Assembly: GCF_963678635.1 (NCBI RefSeq)
Contig: NC_087062.1
Coordinates: 51,432,028-51,492,027, forward strand
Origin: Symsagittifera roscoffensis
Lineage: Eukaryota > Xenacoelomorpha > Acoela > Convolutidae
Reading direction: 5' to 3'
Length of the DNA: 60,000 bases
Shown: in pieces, positions 1 to 10,886 of the stretch
Layout: every line of letters starts with the position of its first letter
Position numbering within the stretch: the stretch's first letter is position 1
Program-made: the position numbers and the translations under genes
The notes under the pieces: generated by a model
Databases searched by the model: none
Told to the model about the DNA's origin: nothing
Seen by the model: only the letters and a program-made list of their open reading frames with translations

Positions 1-300
1 AAAGATTACAGTCCGCTTCAAATTCCAACTCAATGCTGCTTTCATCTAAAGAAGTACTGGGAAACATTTCTTGTGTGTAAGAGGAAATAATTTTCCCCAA
101 AACTGGGACGTTCTCAAAAACCTCCAAAGATGAACCTGTAGAAGCTCCGTCCGGACTACATATTTTTTGATAAAGGAAATAGCAGTTCTCCCAAGAGTTT
201 CCGCAAGAGCACCAAAACCTCTTCCACGCTGTCGTAGATGTCCACAAAAAATAGGAAAATTAGCTGAACTTTGAGCAATAATTTTGCATGAAGTATCCAA
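1..300 (-). pseudogene. Small Polinton virion-type protein (PX-like) fragment, unit 1
   Basis: The minus strand encodes a Gly/Arg-rich stretch containing RQRGRGFGALAETLGRTA followed by ISFIKKY. This basic, glycine-rich amphipathic segment resembles the small uncharacterised virion-type protein often found next to capsid genes in Polintons. A frameshift follows the hydrophobic segment, and the Ser/Glu-rich tail (SLDESSIELE) reads in another frame. No intact start is visible. Family placement rests on motif memory and on the neighbouring Polinton genes. Confidence 0.5.
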
Positions 301-799
301 TAAAATAGATTATCCGAAGTCTTGCGAAACAAGAGAACAACTCGTGTAGTTCCTACGGACACAAAAGGATTTTTTTCACCAGTAACATCCCTTAGTTTTG
401 TTTTGCTATGTAAAGAGTTTTTAATAATCTTTTGAATTGTAGATTCCTAAAAGATTGATAATTCATGTACTGTCCTGTAGGTGTTATATCTCCTTTTTTC
501 TACTTTGGAAATGAATGGAATACAACGCAGTAAGGAACTTCTTGTATAACCTACTATCTTATATTCTACAATGACAATAATCTTTTGTCATTTTAATTCA
601 TTGTATTCAATAAAATAATTTTCACAATTGGAGAACAGAGAATATAGTTGATTGTCTACATGAGGTAAGTAAGTTTGTGACTCCTCATCTGAGTCATCCT
701 CCGATTTTGCTTAATGTTCTGCTTTTTCATTTTGAAAGCATCAGACAGTCTTCCTTTGAATAATTGAGGCTTCAAACTCAGATGATTATCACGCATATC

Positions 800-1083
800 C
801 TAATAAAGATTACAGTCCGCTTCAAATTCCAACTCAATGCTGCTTTCATCTAAAGAAGTACTGGGAAACATTTCTTGTGTGTAAGAGGAAATAATTTTTC
901 CCAAAACTGGGACGTTCTCAAAAACCTCCAAAGATGAACTTGTAGAAGCTCCCTCCGGACTACATGTTTTTTGATAAAGGAAATAGCAGTTCTCCCAAGA
1001 GTTTCCGCGGGAGCACCAAAACCTCTTCCACGCTGTCGTAGATGTCCACAAAAAATAGGAAAATTAGCTGAAACTTTGAGCAA
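800..1083 (-). pseudogene. PX-like Polinton protein fragment, unit 2
   Basis: Second copy of the RGRGFGA segment, here as GRGFGAPAETLGRTA. The N-terminal part reads at 850-1083 and the acidic Ser/Glu tail reads in another frame at 800-1051, so a frameshift separates the halves. The tail ends at a stop shared by the unit 2 and 3510-3791 copies. Non-functional. Confidence 0.5.
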
Positions 1084-1610
1084 TCATTTCGCATGAAGTA
1101 TCCAACAAAAATGATTATCCCAAGTCTTGCGAAACAAGAGGACAACTCGTGTTGTTCCTACGGACACAAAAAGAAGTTTTTCAGCTGTAATATCCCTTAG
1201 TTTTTGTTATGCTATGGAAATAGTTTTTTAATAATCTTTTAAATTGTAGATTCCTAAGAAATTGATAATTCATGTACTGTCCTGTAGATGTTATATGTCC
1301 TTTTTTCTACTTCGGAAATGAATGGAATACAACGCAGTAAGGAACTTCTTGTATAACCTACTATCTTATATTCTACAATGACAATAATCTATTGTCATTT
1401 TAATTCATTGTATTTTATAAACAATTTTCACAATTGGAGAACAGAGAATATAGTAGATTGTCTACATAAGGTAAGTAAGTTTGTGATTCCTCATCTGAGT
1501 CATCCTCCGATTTTGCTTCATGTTCTGCTTTTTCATTTTGAAAGCATCAGACAGTCTTTCTTTGAATAATTGAGGCTTCAAACTGAGATGGGTCTCACGC
1601 ATATCTTAAT

Positions 1611-1914
1611 AAAGATTACAGTCCGCTTCAAATTCCAACTAAATGCTGCTTTCATCTAAAGAAGTACTGGGAAACATTTCTTGTGTGTAAGAGGAAATAA
1701 AATTTCCCCAAAACTGGGACGTTCTCAAAAACCTCCAAAGATGAACTTGTAGAAGCTCCCTCCGGGCTACATATTTTTTGATAAAGGAAATAGCAGTTCT
1801 CCCAAGAGTTTCCGCAAGAGCACCAAAACCTCTTCCACGCTGTCGTAGATGTCCACAGAAAATATGAAAATTAGCTGAATTTTGAGCAATCATTTTGCAT
1901 GAAGTATTCAACAA
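1611..1914 (-). pseudogene. PX-like Polinton protein fragment, unit 3
   Basis: Third copy of the same coding remnant: RGRGFGALAETLGRTA, then the hydrophobic segment, then a frame change into the acidic tail. A one-base length difference in the A-run near 1700 changes the frame relative to unit 1, so the open stretch reaches ISSYTQEMFPSTSLDESSI in this copy. Confidence 0.5.
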
Positions 1915-2326
1915 AAATGATTATCCGAAGTCTTGCGAAACAAGAGAACAACTCGTGTAGTTCCTACGGACACAAAAAGAAGTTTTTCAGCTGTAATATC
2001 CCTTAGTTTTTTGTTATGCTATGGAAAGAGTTTTTTAATAATCTTTTAAAGTGTAGATTCGTAAAGGATTGATAGATTATGTACTGTCCTGTACATGTTA
2101 TGTCTCCTTTTTCTACTTTGAAAATGAATGGAATACAACGCAGTAAAGAACTTCCTGTTTACCCTCTCTCTTATAATCTATAATATCACTAATAATCATT
2201 AGGGAATGTATTCCTATAAAGTCTTAAGAATACTGAGGATTATGTGGACTTTTTCCTTTCATTGTAACCCCTGTCTGATTCTGTTCAAAATCACAACAAA
2301 AATGCGACTCAAATCAGCACTTTGAA

Positions 2327-2888
2327 TTAAAAACACTGATTAATTCTAAGCTCTCTCAAATGACATAGTTGATAGTTGAAAGTAGATTCATGAAAAGATC
2401 CCGCAACAGCTGAATTTGTATTCATTGTAACAGCTATTATTCTGATTGGGGCATCATTGAAAACATTTTCCTGGATAAACTGGTTTTGACGAGATGGAAT
2501 GATAAAGGTTCTTGCTATAAATTTCATGTAATTGTAATGAGCAGGTTCCTTTTGAAGATTCCATCGCAAGTATTGATGATTAGGCTCAGCTACTAAATTT
2601 CTTCTAGTAAACAGCGAACAATCAACAGTTTTCAGGTTAACATTTGGATTATCAGACAGCATGTAAAAAAAAGGTCTCGCTGGAATTGGTTTATCTCAAA
2701 CATTGGATTTTTGGTAGTAAAAATTTTTTCACAAAAAAAAACAAATCAATGGCAAGCCTGTCGTAAAGTGAAAAAGTTATCCCTGATCCTAATGAATTTG
2801 CTCTATCAGTGAACGGATGCATATCAAATGCTTCCGAAACATCTTCAAAATTATATTCGTGACGAGCAAGTGTTCCCTTAATACACAC
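2327..2888 (-). pseudogene. F54H12.2-like Polinton minor capsid (penton-type) protein, C-terminal half
   Basis: Minus-strand reading 2662-2327 contains ARTFIIPSRQNQFIQENVF, then RIIAVTMNTNSAVAGSF and a final LRELRI. This matches the C-terminal domain of F54H12.2-like proteins, where a ...FTIPAG... strand is followed by an 'I-x-M-x-x-N-x-A-x-x-G-S/D' strand. An upstream piece at 2888-2691 (about 65 residues) probably precedes it across a frameshift near 2670. The N-terminal half lies at 4611-4357; the intervening 1.3 kb is repeat-array DNA. Capsid role is known for the family; the gene here is dead. Confidence 0.6.
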
Positions 2889-4340
2889 TGCCGACGAAAT
2901 GAATTGTTTCGATATTTTTGATTTATGACAATCTCTTAGTTTTTGCTATGCTATGTAAAGAGCTTTTTAATAATCTTTTAAATTGTAGATTCCTAAAAGA
3001 TTGATAATTCATGTACTGTCCTGTAGATGTTATATCTCCTTTTTTCTACTTTGGAAATGAATGGAATACAACGCAGTAAGGAACTTCTTGTATAACCTAC
3101 TATCTTATATTCTACAATGACAATAATCTATTATCATTTTAAATCATTGTATTTAATAAAATAATTTTCACAATTGGAGAACGGAGAATTTAGTAGATTG
3201 TCTACATAAGGTAAGTAAGTTTGTGATTCCTCATCTGAGTCATCCTCCGATTTTGCCTAATGTTCTGCTTTTTCATTTTTGAAAGCATCAAACAGTCTTC
3301 CTTTGAGTAACTGAGACTTCAAACTGAGATGGGTATCACGCATATCCTAATAAAGATTACAGTTCGCTTCAAATTCCAACTCAATGCTGCTTTCATCTAA
3401 AGAAGTACTGGGAAACATTTCTTGTGTGTAAGAGGAATTAATTGAAAGCATCAGACAATCTTCCTTTGAATAATTGAGGCTTCAAACTGAGACGGGCATC
3501 ACGCATATCCTAATAAAGATTACAGTCCGCTTCAAGTTCCAACTCAATGCTGCTTTCATCTAAAGAAGTACTGGGAAACATTTCTTGTGGGTAGGAGGAA
3601 ATAATTTTTCCCAAAACTGGGACGTTCTCAAAAACCTCCAAAGATGAACTTGTAGAAGCTCCGTCCGGACTACATATTTTTTGATAAAGGAAATAGCAGT
3701 TCTCCCAAGAGTTTGCGCAAGAGCACCAAAACCTCTTCCACGCTGTCTTAGATGTACACAGAAATAGGAAAATTAGCTGAACTTTGAGCAATCATTTTGC
3801 ATGAAGTATCCAATAAAATAGATTATCCGAAGTCTTGCGAAACAAGAGAACAACTCGTGTAGTTCCTACGGACACAAAAGGATTTTTTTCACCAGTAACA
3901 TCCCTTAGTTTTTGTTATGCTATGTAAAGAGTTTTTTTAATAATCTTTTAAATTGTAGATTCCTAAAAGATTGATAATTCATGTACTGTCCTGTAGATGT
4001 TATATCTCCTGTCTTCTACTTTGGAAATGCATGGAATACAACGCAGTAAGGAATTTTTTGTATAAAATACCATCTTATTTTCTATAATAACACTAATAAT
4101 CACTAGGGAAGGTATTCTTATAATGTCTTAGGAATACTGAGGATAATGTGGATTTTTTCCTTTCACTATAACCCCTGTCTGATTCACAACAAAAATGTGA
4201 CTCAAATCAGCACTTTGAATTAAAAACACTGATTAATTCTCAGCTAATTGAAAGGAATTTTTTTTTGCAATCTTATCTACTGATACAATTATTTTTACAT
4301 TCATCCATTATGTTCATATTTATGTTCATGGCTGCAACTA
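2889..4340. repeat. Repeat-array segment splitting the F54H12.2-like gene
   Basis: Between the two capsid gene halves lie partial copies of the 805-bp unit and a second copy of the capsid 3' end (about 4210-4245, matching 2311-2345). The only coding material is the PX-like fragment at 3510-3791. This arrangement is best explained by a local duplication that copied the array plus the end of the capsid gene into the gene itself. Confidence 0.65.
3510..3791 (-). pseudogene. PX-like Polinton protein fragment, fourth copy
   Basis: Contains the tail SLEVFENVPVLGKIISS followed by SLDESSIELE to a stop, with the RGRGF region in a different frame. The open stretch is 93 codons, the longest single-frame reading of the tail in the array. 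Non-functional because the N-terminal basic segment is out of frame. Confidence 0.45.
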
Positions 4341-4356
4341 TATCAACAATACTTGG

Positions 4357-4611
4357 TTACATTCTAGAATCAATATGCATCGGTTGAATCTTTCTTTTTT
4401 CCTCAGAACTTTCCCGCCCATCGACAAAATTAAACTTTCCCTCAGTAACGTTTTGGTTGATTGAAGGATACGATATTTCTGAAAAAGCAACCTCCCATTC
4501 TCCTTTAAGATGTATTTCCTTCGGTAGAAAACTTGTGTAAGAACTAAGACTATGATTCCGATAACAATTAAAAGAAGTATTAAAAACTAGCTCAAGAGAA
4601 AAAGCACCCAT
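4357..4611 (-). pseudogene. F54H12.2-like Polinton minor capsid protein, N-terminal part
   Basis: Starts MGAFSLELVFNTS and contains SSYTSFLPKEIHLKGEWEVA followed by FSEISYPS. The pattern 'L-P-x-x-I-x-L-x-G-x-WEVAL-x-EI-x-YP' is the hallmark N-terminus of F54H12.2-like proteins, the presumed penton-type minor capsid protein of Polintons. The reading is lost after about 84 residues and the C-terminal domain resumes at 2888 after inserted repeat DNA. The gene follows the integrase in the same direction, a common F54H12.2/F54H12.3 pairing. Confidence 0.65.
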
Positions 4612-4639
4612 GACAACTGATCGATAGAAGTTTAACTTA

Positions 4640-5520
4640 AGAAATGACTTACCTTTAATCTGAACTTTTCCTCAGCTCTTTTTTATAAAACTTTCCCATA
4701 ATTTTTTCTTTTTCGAGATCTTTGATGCTGTATGTAGAAGTTTTTTTTGTAGATAATGCCGATTTTCAAAAATTTAATTTGTAAACTGTGGTTTCTATCC
4801 TTTTCGGAACGGAATATCATTTTTTGAATTTCTCATTTGGCCTCTAACTTAGAATTTCAATTTTTGGTATATTTCATGAATGACTTGTTCTACAAAATTG
4901 ATAAAAAATCATTATTTTTCAAATCTCTCGGAGATATTCTAATAGATCGATTTCTACGACAGTTCAATGTAGAAACAAATTGCTGCAATTTGGGAACAAC
5001 TTTTTCACCATGATCTTCTATGTAGCGGTAATTTATGTGTTTTAATGATTGAATTGCCCTCTAAGCAAATGCAGCTTTTGTTTCACTCATTGTTGAGTAA
5101 ACTTCAATGTCTTTCTCGTTGCGAAACTTTTTAAAAGTTTCCCCTTATTCTGTTCCCTTATCAACACAAAGTTTTTCAGGAGTGTTTTTCGAGGAACCAG
5201 TTTTTTGAAAGCTTGTAAAATGTTTTGGCAGACTTTGTTTTCTTTGTTTGAACTCTGAAGAAATCTATAGCAACTAATTAATATTTGAGTACATTGTTTT
5301 GACTAGCTACAAAAGCTAAGTCCATGCACCAGATTTCATTGATATATTTAAAAAAAGCATGAAGTTTTCGGAAAGGCCTGATTGGTGGACCAAATTTTGT
5401 ATACCATGTCTTGATTTGTACGAATTGTTCCACTATCTTTTTTGAGAAACCACTCGCTTCACTCAAGTTTTGAAAAGAACCGTACGCAGCTCTACCCCTA
5501 GAATACAATCTTCTTAGTCA
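4640..5520 (-). pseudogene. Polinton integrase (F54H12.3-like, retroviral-type)
   Basis: The minus strand gives an N-terminal piece at 5508-5278 with KTWYTKFGPP and KYINEIWCMDLAFV; in this family the 'W-x-x-D-L' segment carries the first catalytic Asp. Downstream, in shifting frames and with stops, are recognisable remnants of the DNA-binding and C-terminal parts, such as DIPFRKG and KPQFTN near 4830-4760, which belong to the chromo/SH3-like tail of F54H12.3-type integrases. The product would integrate excised Polinton DNA. At least three frameshifts and several stops make it non-functional. It lies directly upstream of the capsid gene. Confidence 0.65.
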
Positions 5521-5527
5521 TACCTTT

Positions 5528-5934
5528 TCAGATTTTGAAAAGGATCCAAATTCTTCTGTCTTTTGCTTTGGCATTCTTGTTAATAACAAAATTAGGTTGA
5601 AGTTGAGTTGCTTCCAAAACAGTAAAGTAAAAATCTGAAAAATTGGTATTTTTTCGCTTTAGTGCACAAACAAGGTCTACAATAGACTCTTTTGTATCTC
5701 GATTATCTAATATGATATTGTCTGACTGGAGTTTAATTCTAGGAGAAATCAAAATCAAATCAATAGGGTGCTTATTGTTACTCGTTTTCAACCTCGCATT
5801 TACAGCACTGTAAGCAGAACCAAATAGTTTTGGTACAATCTCCTCTTTTTCTTGCTTTTGTTGCTTTTTTGTTTTCTTGGAGGTGTACTTTGTGGTTGAT
5901 AAACTGAGTACGGAATTAAAACAAACTGTTCCAT
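5528..5934 (-). pseudogene. Unknown small Polinton protein (about 135 codons)
   Basis: A plausible start, ATG at 5934-5932 (MEQFVLIPYSVYQ), leads into a Lys-rich stretch (RKQKSNKSKKK). After a frameshift near 5850 there is an open tail at 5791-5528 containing TVLEATQLQPNFVINKN and AKAKDRR. The gene sits between the packaging ATPase and the integrase, all on the minus strand. I do not recognise the fold. The 'FTVLEATxLQPNF' segment is probably conserved among Polintons, but I cannot prove that here. Confidence 0.4.
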
Positions 5935-5990
5935 ACTATGTAATTCGTTTAATGACAAAATGAGTGATGATATATATCAATTGTAACCCT

Positions 5991-6800
5991 TTAGTTGAAC
6001 TTAAAATAACTCTTTTTTGTGTAGACGAGTTCTTTTTTTGTTTTAACTCTGAAATTTTTTCTTCGATATTTTACTACGTTTTCATTCCGAAGATCTCGAA
6101 GTTCTCCTCTTAATAGATCTACTGAACACTTGCTCAGAAACTGTTTAGGGGTTAAATCAATAAGTAAATGACCATAAGGAATTGATGTTCCATCTTGATA
6201 CCACTCTTTCAACTGAGATCATAGACCTAGTTGTTGACTTAATGTATTGATTGGTAAAACATCTCTCGGCGACTTGAACAAGACTATGTGTGTATTTTGT
6301 AACTCTTCTACATTTCTTCCCAATTTGCTTTGATGAAATAAATTGTGTTTGATGTATATTGTATTCAGACCCCTGTGTCTCGCAGCAGTGGAAATTTTTT
6401 CTACAAACTGTTGGGAGTTTAAAATTTTGTCACAAGAATCATCAAACCTAAGCAGAATCTTAGTTCCGTTATTGGGAAGTTTTTCAATCAAGTCAAAATG
6501 TACTCCTGAATTCTTTAAAATTTTGTATCTAATACTTCTGTCGAATGCTGGCTGAAAAGTACCAGTTTTCAACCAATCAAAAATATGCTGAGGTTTTCAA
6601 GATCCACGTGGTCAAACTAGGAAAATAAAAGTTCGTTCTTTGGAAGATATTATTTTTTTCATATTCCCAAGGTAGAATATAAACGACTGTACTTGATAAA
6701 ATAGCTACCCAAACTGTCGTTTCCTCACACGTTGTGGATAACAAAATTCGAACGATTGGATATACAAGCATCAAAACTATAACAAACGTTTGGCACAAAA
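5991..6800 (-). pseudogene. Polinton A32/FtsK-like genome-packaging ATPase, copy A
   Basis: Family features in order on the minus strand: a Cys-containing N-terminus (TTCEETTVWVA, 6735-6700), a Walker A region near 6640-6600 broken by two stops, TGTFQPAFDR, Walker B-type LLRFDDSC at about 6460-6430, the sensor-like RHRGLNTIYIKHNLFHQS (6390-6330), NTHIVLFKSPRD and IPYGHLLIDLTPK near 6170. The residues after Walker B and the HNLFHQS block are typical of Polinton ATPases that drive DNA into capsids. Copy B lies at 32403-32990. Confidence 0.8.
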
Positions 6801-6954
6801 AAACTTAAAAAAATCTATTACATGTAGGTCAAAACAATTTCCATGATTTTTGTTTTGGAATTTCATCATCAAAAACAAATTTTGCTAATTTTACGGGCTT
6901 GTCACCTTGATCAAACATCTTAACTCCTGAAAAAAAGTTGACAAAGAATTTTAA

Positions 6955-7440
6955 TTAATGTTTAAAAATGGTAGTAAAATAACAAAAACTTCGAGTCCAT
7001 AATCCGTATGCAAATGCTTTTTTTTCTGCACAGTGAAAAGTTTTGGCATGACGAAATGGGTAGCTGCTACACCTCCAATCATGTTCTTCATCTTTGAACA
7101 TTAAAAACTGAACTTTAGGGCAAGCGTAGTCATCCAAATTAAAAATCTTTGTTTCCAATAATTCTGACAGAACTTTACATTTTTCATAACTTTTTTCAAA
7201 AAATTCTGTTTCTTTGGCTTCTAGATTTTTCAATCTTTTTTCAAGTTCAGTAGATCCATGAAGATAGATCCACTACTTCGACTGATTCCATGAAGATGCT
7301 TTGAACACCAAGAAGATCGGGATGTTGGTTTGATTTTTTGGGGAGGAAGAAAGGATTATCCTACAGTTTGTCCATCCTTATAACCTCCTAAGTCTTTCAC
7401 TATATTGTTTTTAATACACTCAATATCCAAAACAACAAGG
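6955..7440 (-). pseudogene. Unknown Polinton protein with Cys/His-rich C-terminus, copy A
   Basis: Open minus-strand stretch 7233-6955 contains LDDYACPKVQFLMFKDEEHD, then WRCSSYPFRH, AKTFHCAEKK and AFAYGLW. Several Cys and His residues could bind metal. Upstream, DGQTVG and a PPK segment are still recognisable in broken frames. The same blocks recur in copy B at 33160-33560, which supports a real ancestral gene. It sits just upstream of the ATPase. Function unknown. Confidence 0.4.
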
Positions 7441-7559
7441 GCTAATTCTGTTAACTGTTTTCTCTAGAGTTTGGTGGTTAAAATGATTAACAATCGATCA
7501 TTGCATATACTGATGAAGCACATATTTTAACATATAAACAGAAAAAGAGTCCAGTCAAG

Positions 7560-8330
7560 TGAACAAGAAAGCATGAACTCGGGAAACTAGATGCAACACA
7601 ACAATACCCAGGTCCTTTTTTTGTAGAAGAATTCACAGAATTGCATGTATCCTAAAAATTTTGCAGTTTGCAAAAAAGTAATCCATACAGGAATTTTCGT
7701 ATCCACTTAGTCCTCCAACAGGAAATTTTTGCTCCATTTCTTTCAAATTATGTCCGGGTCCAAAACAATACGGTACAAAGAAATAACTTTTTTCTTTTTG
7801 TATTTGATGGGAAATCTTGCTTTATAATCTCAAAAAATCTAAGAATTTCATTCAATTTCTGCACGTTCATTTGCTACAGTGCACTCATCAATAATGATAC
7901 AAGTTTTTTCGAAGGTCTCTACATAACCTAGTATTGAAGGAAGTATATCGAGTAATTTATCATGATCTTCTCTTTGTAGCTGTAAAGATTGATCGTTTTT
8001 CCATTGATTTCCATTTCTACGATAATCTATAAGTTCTATTTTTTTTGGTATACGATCGGTATCTAATGTGAACTTTTCTTCTACCATTATGCAGAAACCA
8101 CTCAAAACTAGATATTTGTGAGTCTACGTTCAAAATCTCTAAGGTTGGTAAGTTTTGTGATTCTATAACAGTTAGCGAAATTTTTTTGTGACTTTTTTTG
8201 TAGAACGATAAGAAATGGGTCCCAATTTATTGTAAAGTTTTAAGATTGAATTCTCCAACTCATACTGTTCAACGCGAATGCTAAATGAAAAATGACTTGC
8301 AGGACAAATATTTAAATTACAAGACGAAAA
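7560..8330 (-). pseudogene. Putative second Polinton ATPase or helicase-like protein, copy A
   Basis: The minus-strand ORF 8105-7848 ends with ETFEKTCIIIDECTVANE, a beta-strand followed by DE as in a Walker B motif. Upstream is VDSQISSFEWFLHNGRRK; downstream are decayed pieces including KKGPGYC. All have counterparts in copy B (33722-34500). No Walker A is visible, so the ATPase assignment is inference from IIIDEC alone. The gene lies between the Cys-rich gene and the PC4-like gene on the same strand. Confidence 0.35.
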
Positions 8331-8349
8331 ATTTGAATGAAACATTTAA

Positions 8350-8878
8350 TTGTACATTACAGTTCTCAACAAAAATAAAGTCTCCCACATCTGGGACAGT
8401 TCTTTGATTTGGTTTAAAGTATAGTTGACATAGGCAACTTGTTTCATTGCTTCATTCGCTTTTGCAGTTAGGAGTCGAATCTGAATGTAGGGAAGTTTGT
8501 TAAAACTGTACTTCTAGATCGTGACACAAATTTGTATTCTATTGTAAGTTGCTCTGTCATAAACTTTGTTGCAGTTGGCAAGCTCCTGATCCATAGTTGA
8601 CTCCTTGTCAGAAGTGAGTTCTAATATAGGAACGAGTTCAAGGTTTTCAGCATCGTGAATAGCAGTATTTCTAATTGCCGAGATTGCTGCTCCTTCTTTT
8701 TCATCAAGACATACTTGCTGTTTTTTTCCGATTTGTTTTAACTCATTTTTATTGAATAGTCAAAAACAGGGTTCAAAATAAATTTTCCTATTGTAGAAAT
8801 TTTGGGAGCAAGCAAATCTCCCAATTTCTTTTTTGAGAATTCAATATAATTGGGACTAGTGTCTTTTCTTGAGTACAT
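8350..8878 (-). pseudogene. Putative PC4-like (ssDNA-binding) Polinton protein, copy A
   Basis: ATG at 8878-8876 begins MYSRKDTSPNYIEFSKKKLG. After a frame change near 8740 the reading resumes with EKEGAAISAIRNT, LELTSDKESTMDQELANCNK and VYDRATYNRIQICVTI. The C-terminus, clearer in copy B, reads AYVNYTLNEFKELSQILGDF. The order '...Q-I-C-V-x-I-x-K-Y-N... Y-V-N-Y-T-L-x-E-F-K-E-L' resembles the PC4/p15 coactivator domain, in which a curved sheet is followed by 'G-I-S-L-x-x-x-Q-W-x-x-L'. The match is from memory and weak. Total length about 175 codons. Confidence 0.35.
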
Positions 8879-8949
8879 TTTTCGATAGGAGAACAGACTG
8901 ATCAGTTGAAGAGAAATGAGAGAAATGAGAGAAATGATTTTGAGTTTAA

Positions 8950-9520
8950 ATGAAAATGGAAGTAAACAATATGATTCATTCATTTAACCATGAAAGGAAT
9001 GAAAACTATAATTTGATTTTTTGTGTAAAGTTTCCAAATATGGAATTGCGTAGGCGTTATTGTTCCCTTATAAACCCACAACTCTCAGCAAAAAACATTT
9101 TTCCAGATGGCTGCAGCTATGTGTCAAGCTCTTGCCAGCTTTTATTCAGATTATAAGGAAAAATTGGTAATTATTTCGGTTTCCGGTGATTTTTACGAAC
9201 GACATAGAGTAACCCATCATATTTGTGTCTCTACCCACAATTCCTACTGTTCGTTTGAAAATTGTAAATTCCACATACCCTTGATTGGTTCATCTTTCAT
9301 CAAATTTTACCAAATTATTGATTGTCTTTACACTCCGTACAAAAACAGATTTTATTCGATTGTTATTTCGTCAACTGGTGAAGTTTTCAATCAACTTGAC
9401 CGCGCTGTTCATTGCAATTTGAAATGGAAAAGAGCAGAAAAATGCCCAGCGTTGCAAAGAAAAGACTGTTACGCAAAAAATTCAAATGTCATTATATATG
9501 TTCTAACCAGAAATTAGCTT
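8950..9520 (+). pseudogene. Unknown plus-strand Polinton ORF, copy A
   Basis: Two overlapping frames: 8950-9156 with VKFPNMELRRRYCSLINPQL, and 9107-9517 containing FYSIVISSTGEVFNQLD and ending in a basic tail. Copy B has the same gene at 35231-35720 with the same frame break, plus a fragment at 31855-32215. It is divergent from the PC4-like gene, with their starts about 100 bp apart. The basic C-terminal region (RKNAKKR in copy B) could bind nucleic acid. No family recognised. Confidence 0.4.
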
Positions 9521-10084
9521 ACACACAAACTATCGGTTCAGCTTTTCTGCAAAGATTTCGTAAAAGTACAAAACTGAAAAAATGAACATGATTTGTTAAA
9601 AATGATTGACTGCTTTATTGATGGTTATGGATTTGTAAAAAAGGATCATGTCAACTTTTCAATGAAAAATTATAAATTTCTGAGAATCAATCTATTTTCT
9701 CTCGTATGCTTACGAAATTACTAAAACTTTTAAAAAGAAAAAAATCACGCAAAAATCTTGCAAAAATCTCTTTAAACTTGCAAACAAATTGCAAAAAGTG
9801 TTTCAAATTTTTTCGACAAGATGCAAAAACCATCATGTATTATTTACTTGTGTATAAATTTTTTTAGTGTTTTTCCTAATATGTGTGCAAAAATTTTTAA
9901 AATTTTTTACTACGTTAGCGAGTTCGGAGTGCTAAATTAGGTTCAAATTTGTTTTTCAATGATTTATCCTGAACCTCTCATCTATTCTCAAAATAAAATC
10001 AAATTGGAGGAATTAATTAATTGCAAAGAACGAAGTTAATACCGAACAACAATTATTTAAAAAATATTCAATCAAAAATGTTCA

Positions 10085-10406
10085 ATGAAAGAGGAAGTCG
10101 TCAACTGGTTGAGCCACAAACCTTGAGTCAGGAATCTCGGGGTATTTCAATACCACATGCTCAGCCACTTTCTCCATCATTTGCTTTGTTCCAAGTTGGT
10201 TCTCTGTGATGGGTACTTTTGTCATATGATGCTAGTTGAAATCGCTTCGCATCACTTCCACCATGTGCCAGACTTGGACTGGGGCGTCCACTCGGGCCAG
10301 AAAAACTCCATAGACTGTTTCTCGCACTTGAGTTTGTACTAGATCTGTCGAGAATTCCACGGAGTATATGAGGTTGCTGTTTTGCACTGAGAAGATTATT
10401 TTGAGC
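10085..10406 (-). pseudogene. Decayed copy of the Polinton 165-aa acidic-tail protein (first repeat)
   Basis: The minus strand reads SVQNSNLIYSVEFSTD, then RETVYGVFLARVD and VWHMVEVMRSDFN followed by a stop. It then continues in the same frame through VPITENQLGT, YPEIPDSRFVAQPVDDFLF and a stop. It matches the intact ORF at 38855-38358 but has a premature stop after DFN, no ATG at the equivalent start and no C-terminal third. Confidence 0.7.
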
Positions 10407-10457
10407 AAAAAGTTGAATAAAAGGCACTGAGTAAAAACAAGAGTGGTTAAATGTGGA

Positions 10458-10700
10458 GAGAGGAGGTAGCTGACAGTATATAAGTTGAATTTAAAATGAT
10501 TAAGTGCTGAGAGAGGAGGTAGTTGACGGTAGTTTAGTTGAAAATAAAAAATTATTTAGTTAGGAGAGAGGGGTACCTTCAACTCGAATGTGTGGGTTTA
10601 ACCAATCAGAATTGATTTTCCTTAATTGGATTGTAGTCGTATCCAATCAGATTTCAACTTTCTTTTATGGAATTCTTATATCAAAATCGTGTCCAATTGG
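10458..10700. promoter_or_regulatory. GAGAGAGG repeats and CCAAT boxes, Polinton copy A promoter region
   Basis: Three GAGAGAGG motifs (about 10460, 10510 and 10563), two extended to GAGAGAGGAGGTAG, are followed by CCAATCAG at 10602 and 10643 and CCAAT at 10693. The second CCAAT box is preceded by GTCGTATT-type sequence as in copy B. The region lies just upstream of the minus-strand acidic-tail gene. CCAATCAG is the preferred NF-Y site. The same block recurs at 12235-12475 in the second repeat. Confidence 0.5.
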
Positions 10701-10886
10701 AAACAAATTTCCATATTAGTTACTTTTTAGACCTTGTCGATCGCAATCACAAAAATATTCAAAAGAAAGTGAAAATATACACAAAAGCAATCGCAAAAGT
10801 AAATGATTAAGAGTTGTTTGCTGTAAAAATAGGAACTATTGCCAATATAAGTAACAAAAGAAAGAAGATTAGAACAATTAACATTT

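Larger units (their letters stand above)
1..4245. repeat. About 805-bp direct repeat array carrying Polinton gene fragments
   Basis: The landmark AAAGATTACAG recurs at 1, 805, 1611, 3352 (one base different) and 3515. A second landmark, GCTATG(T/G)AAA, recurs near 410, 1211, 2015, 2950 and 3920. Units 1 and 2 are complete at about 805 bp; the third is truncated near 2200, and those at 2932-3440 and 3440-4080 are partial. The segment before the capsid stop codon (about 2180-2345) is copied again at about 4075-4245, so the array has been duplicated into the neighbouring capsid gene. Copies differ by scattered substitutions and small indels, so they are not an exact assembly repeat. Confidence 0.85.

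Noticed and set aside
10161-10427. Minus-strand 88-codon ORF (and its copy at 11936-12202)
   Set aside because: It is an out-of-frame shadow of the decayed 165-aa Polinton gene; the true frame is recognised from copy B.
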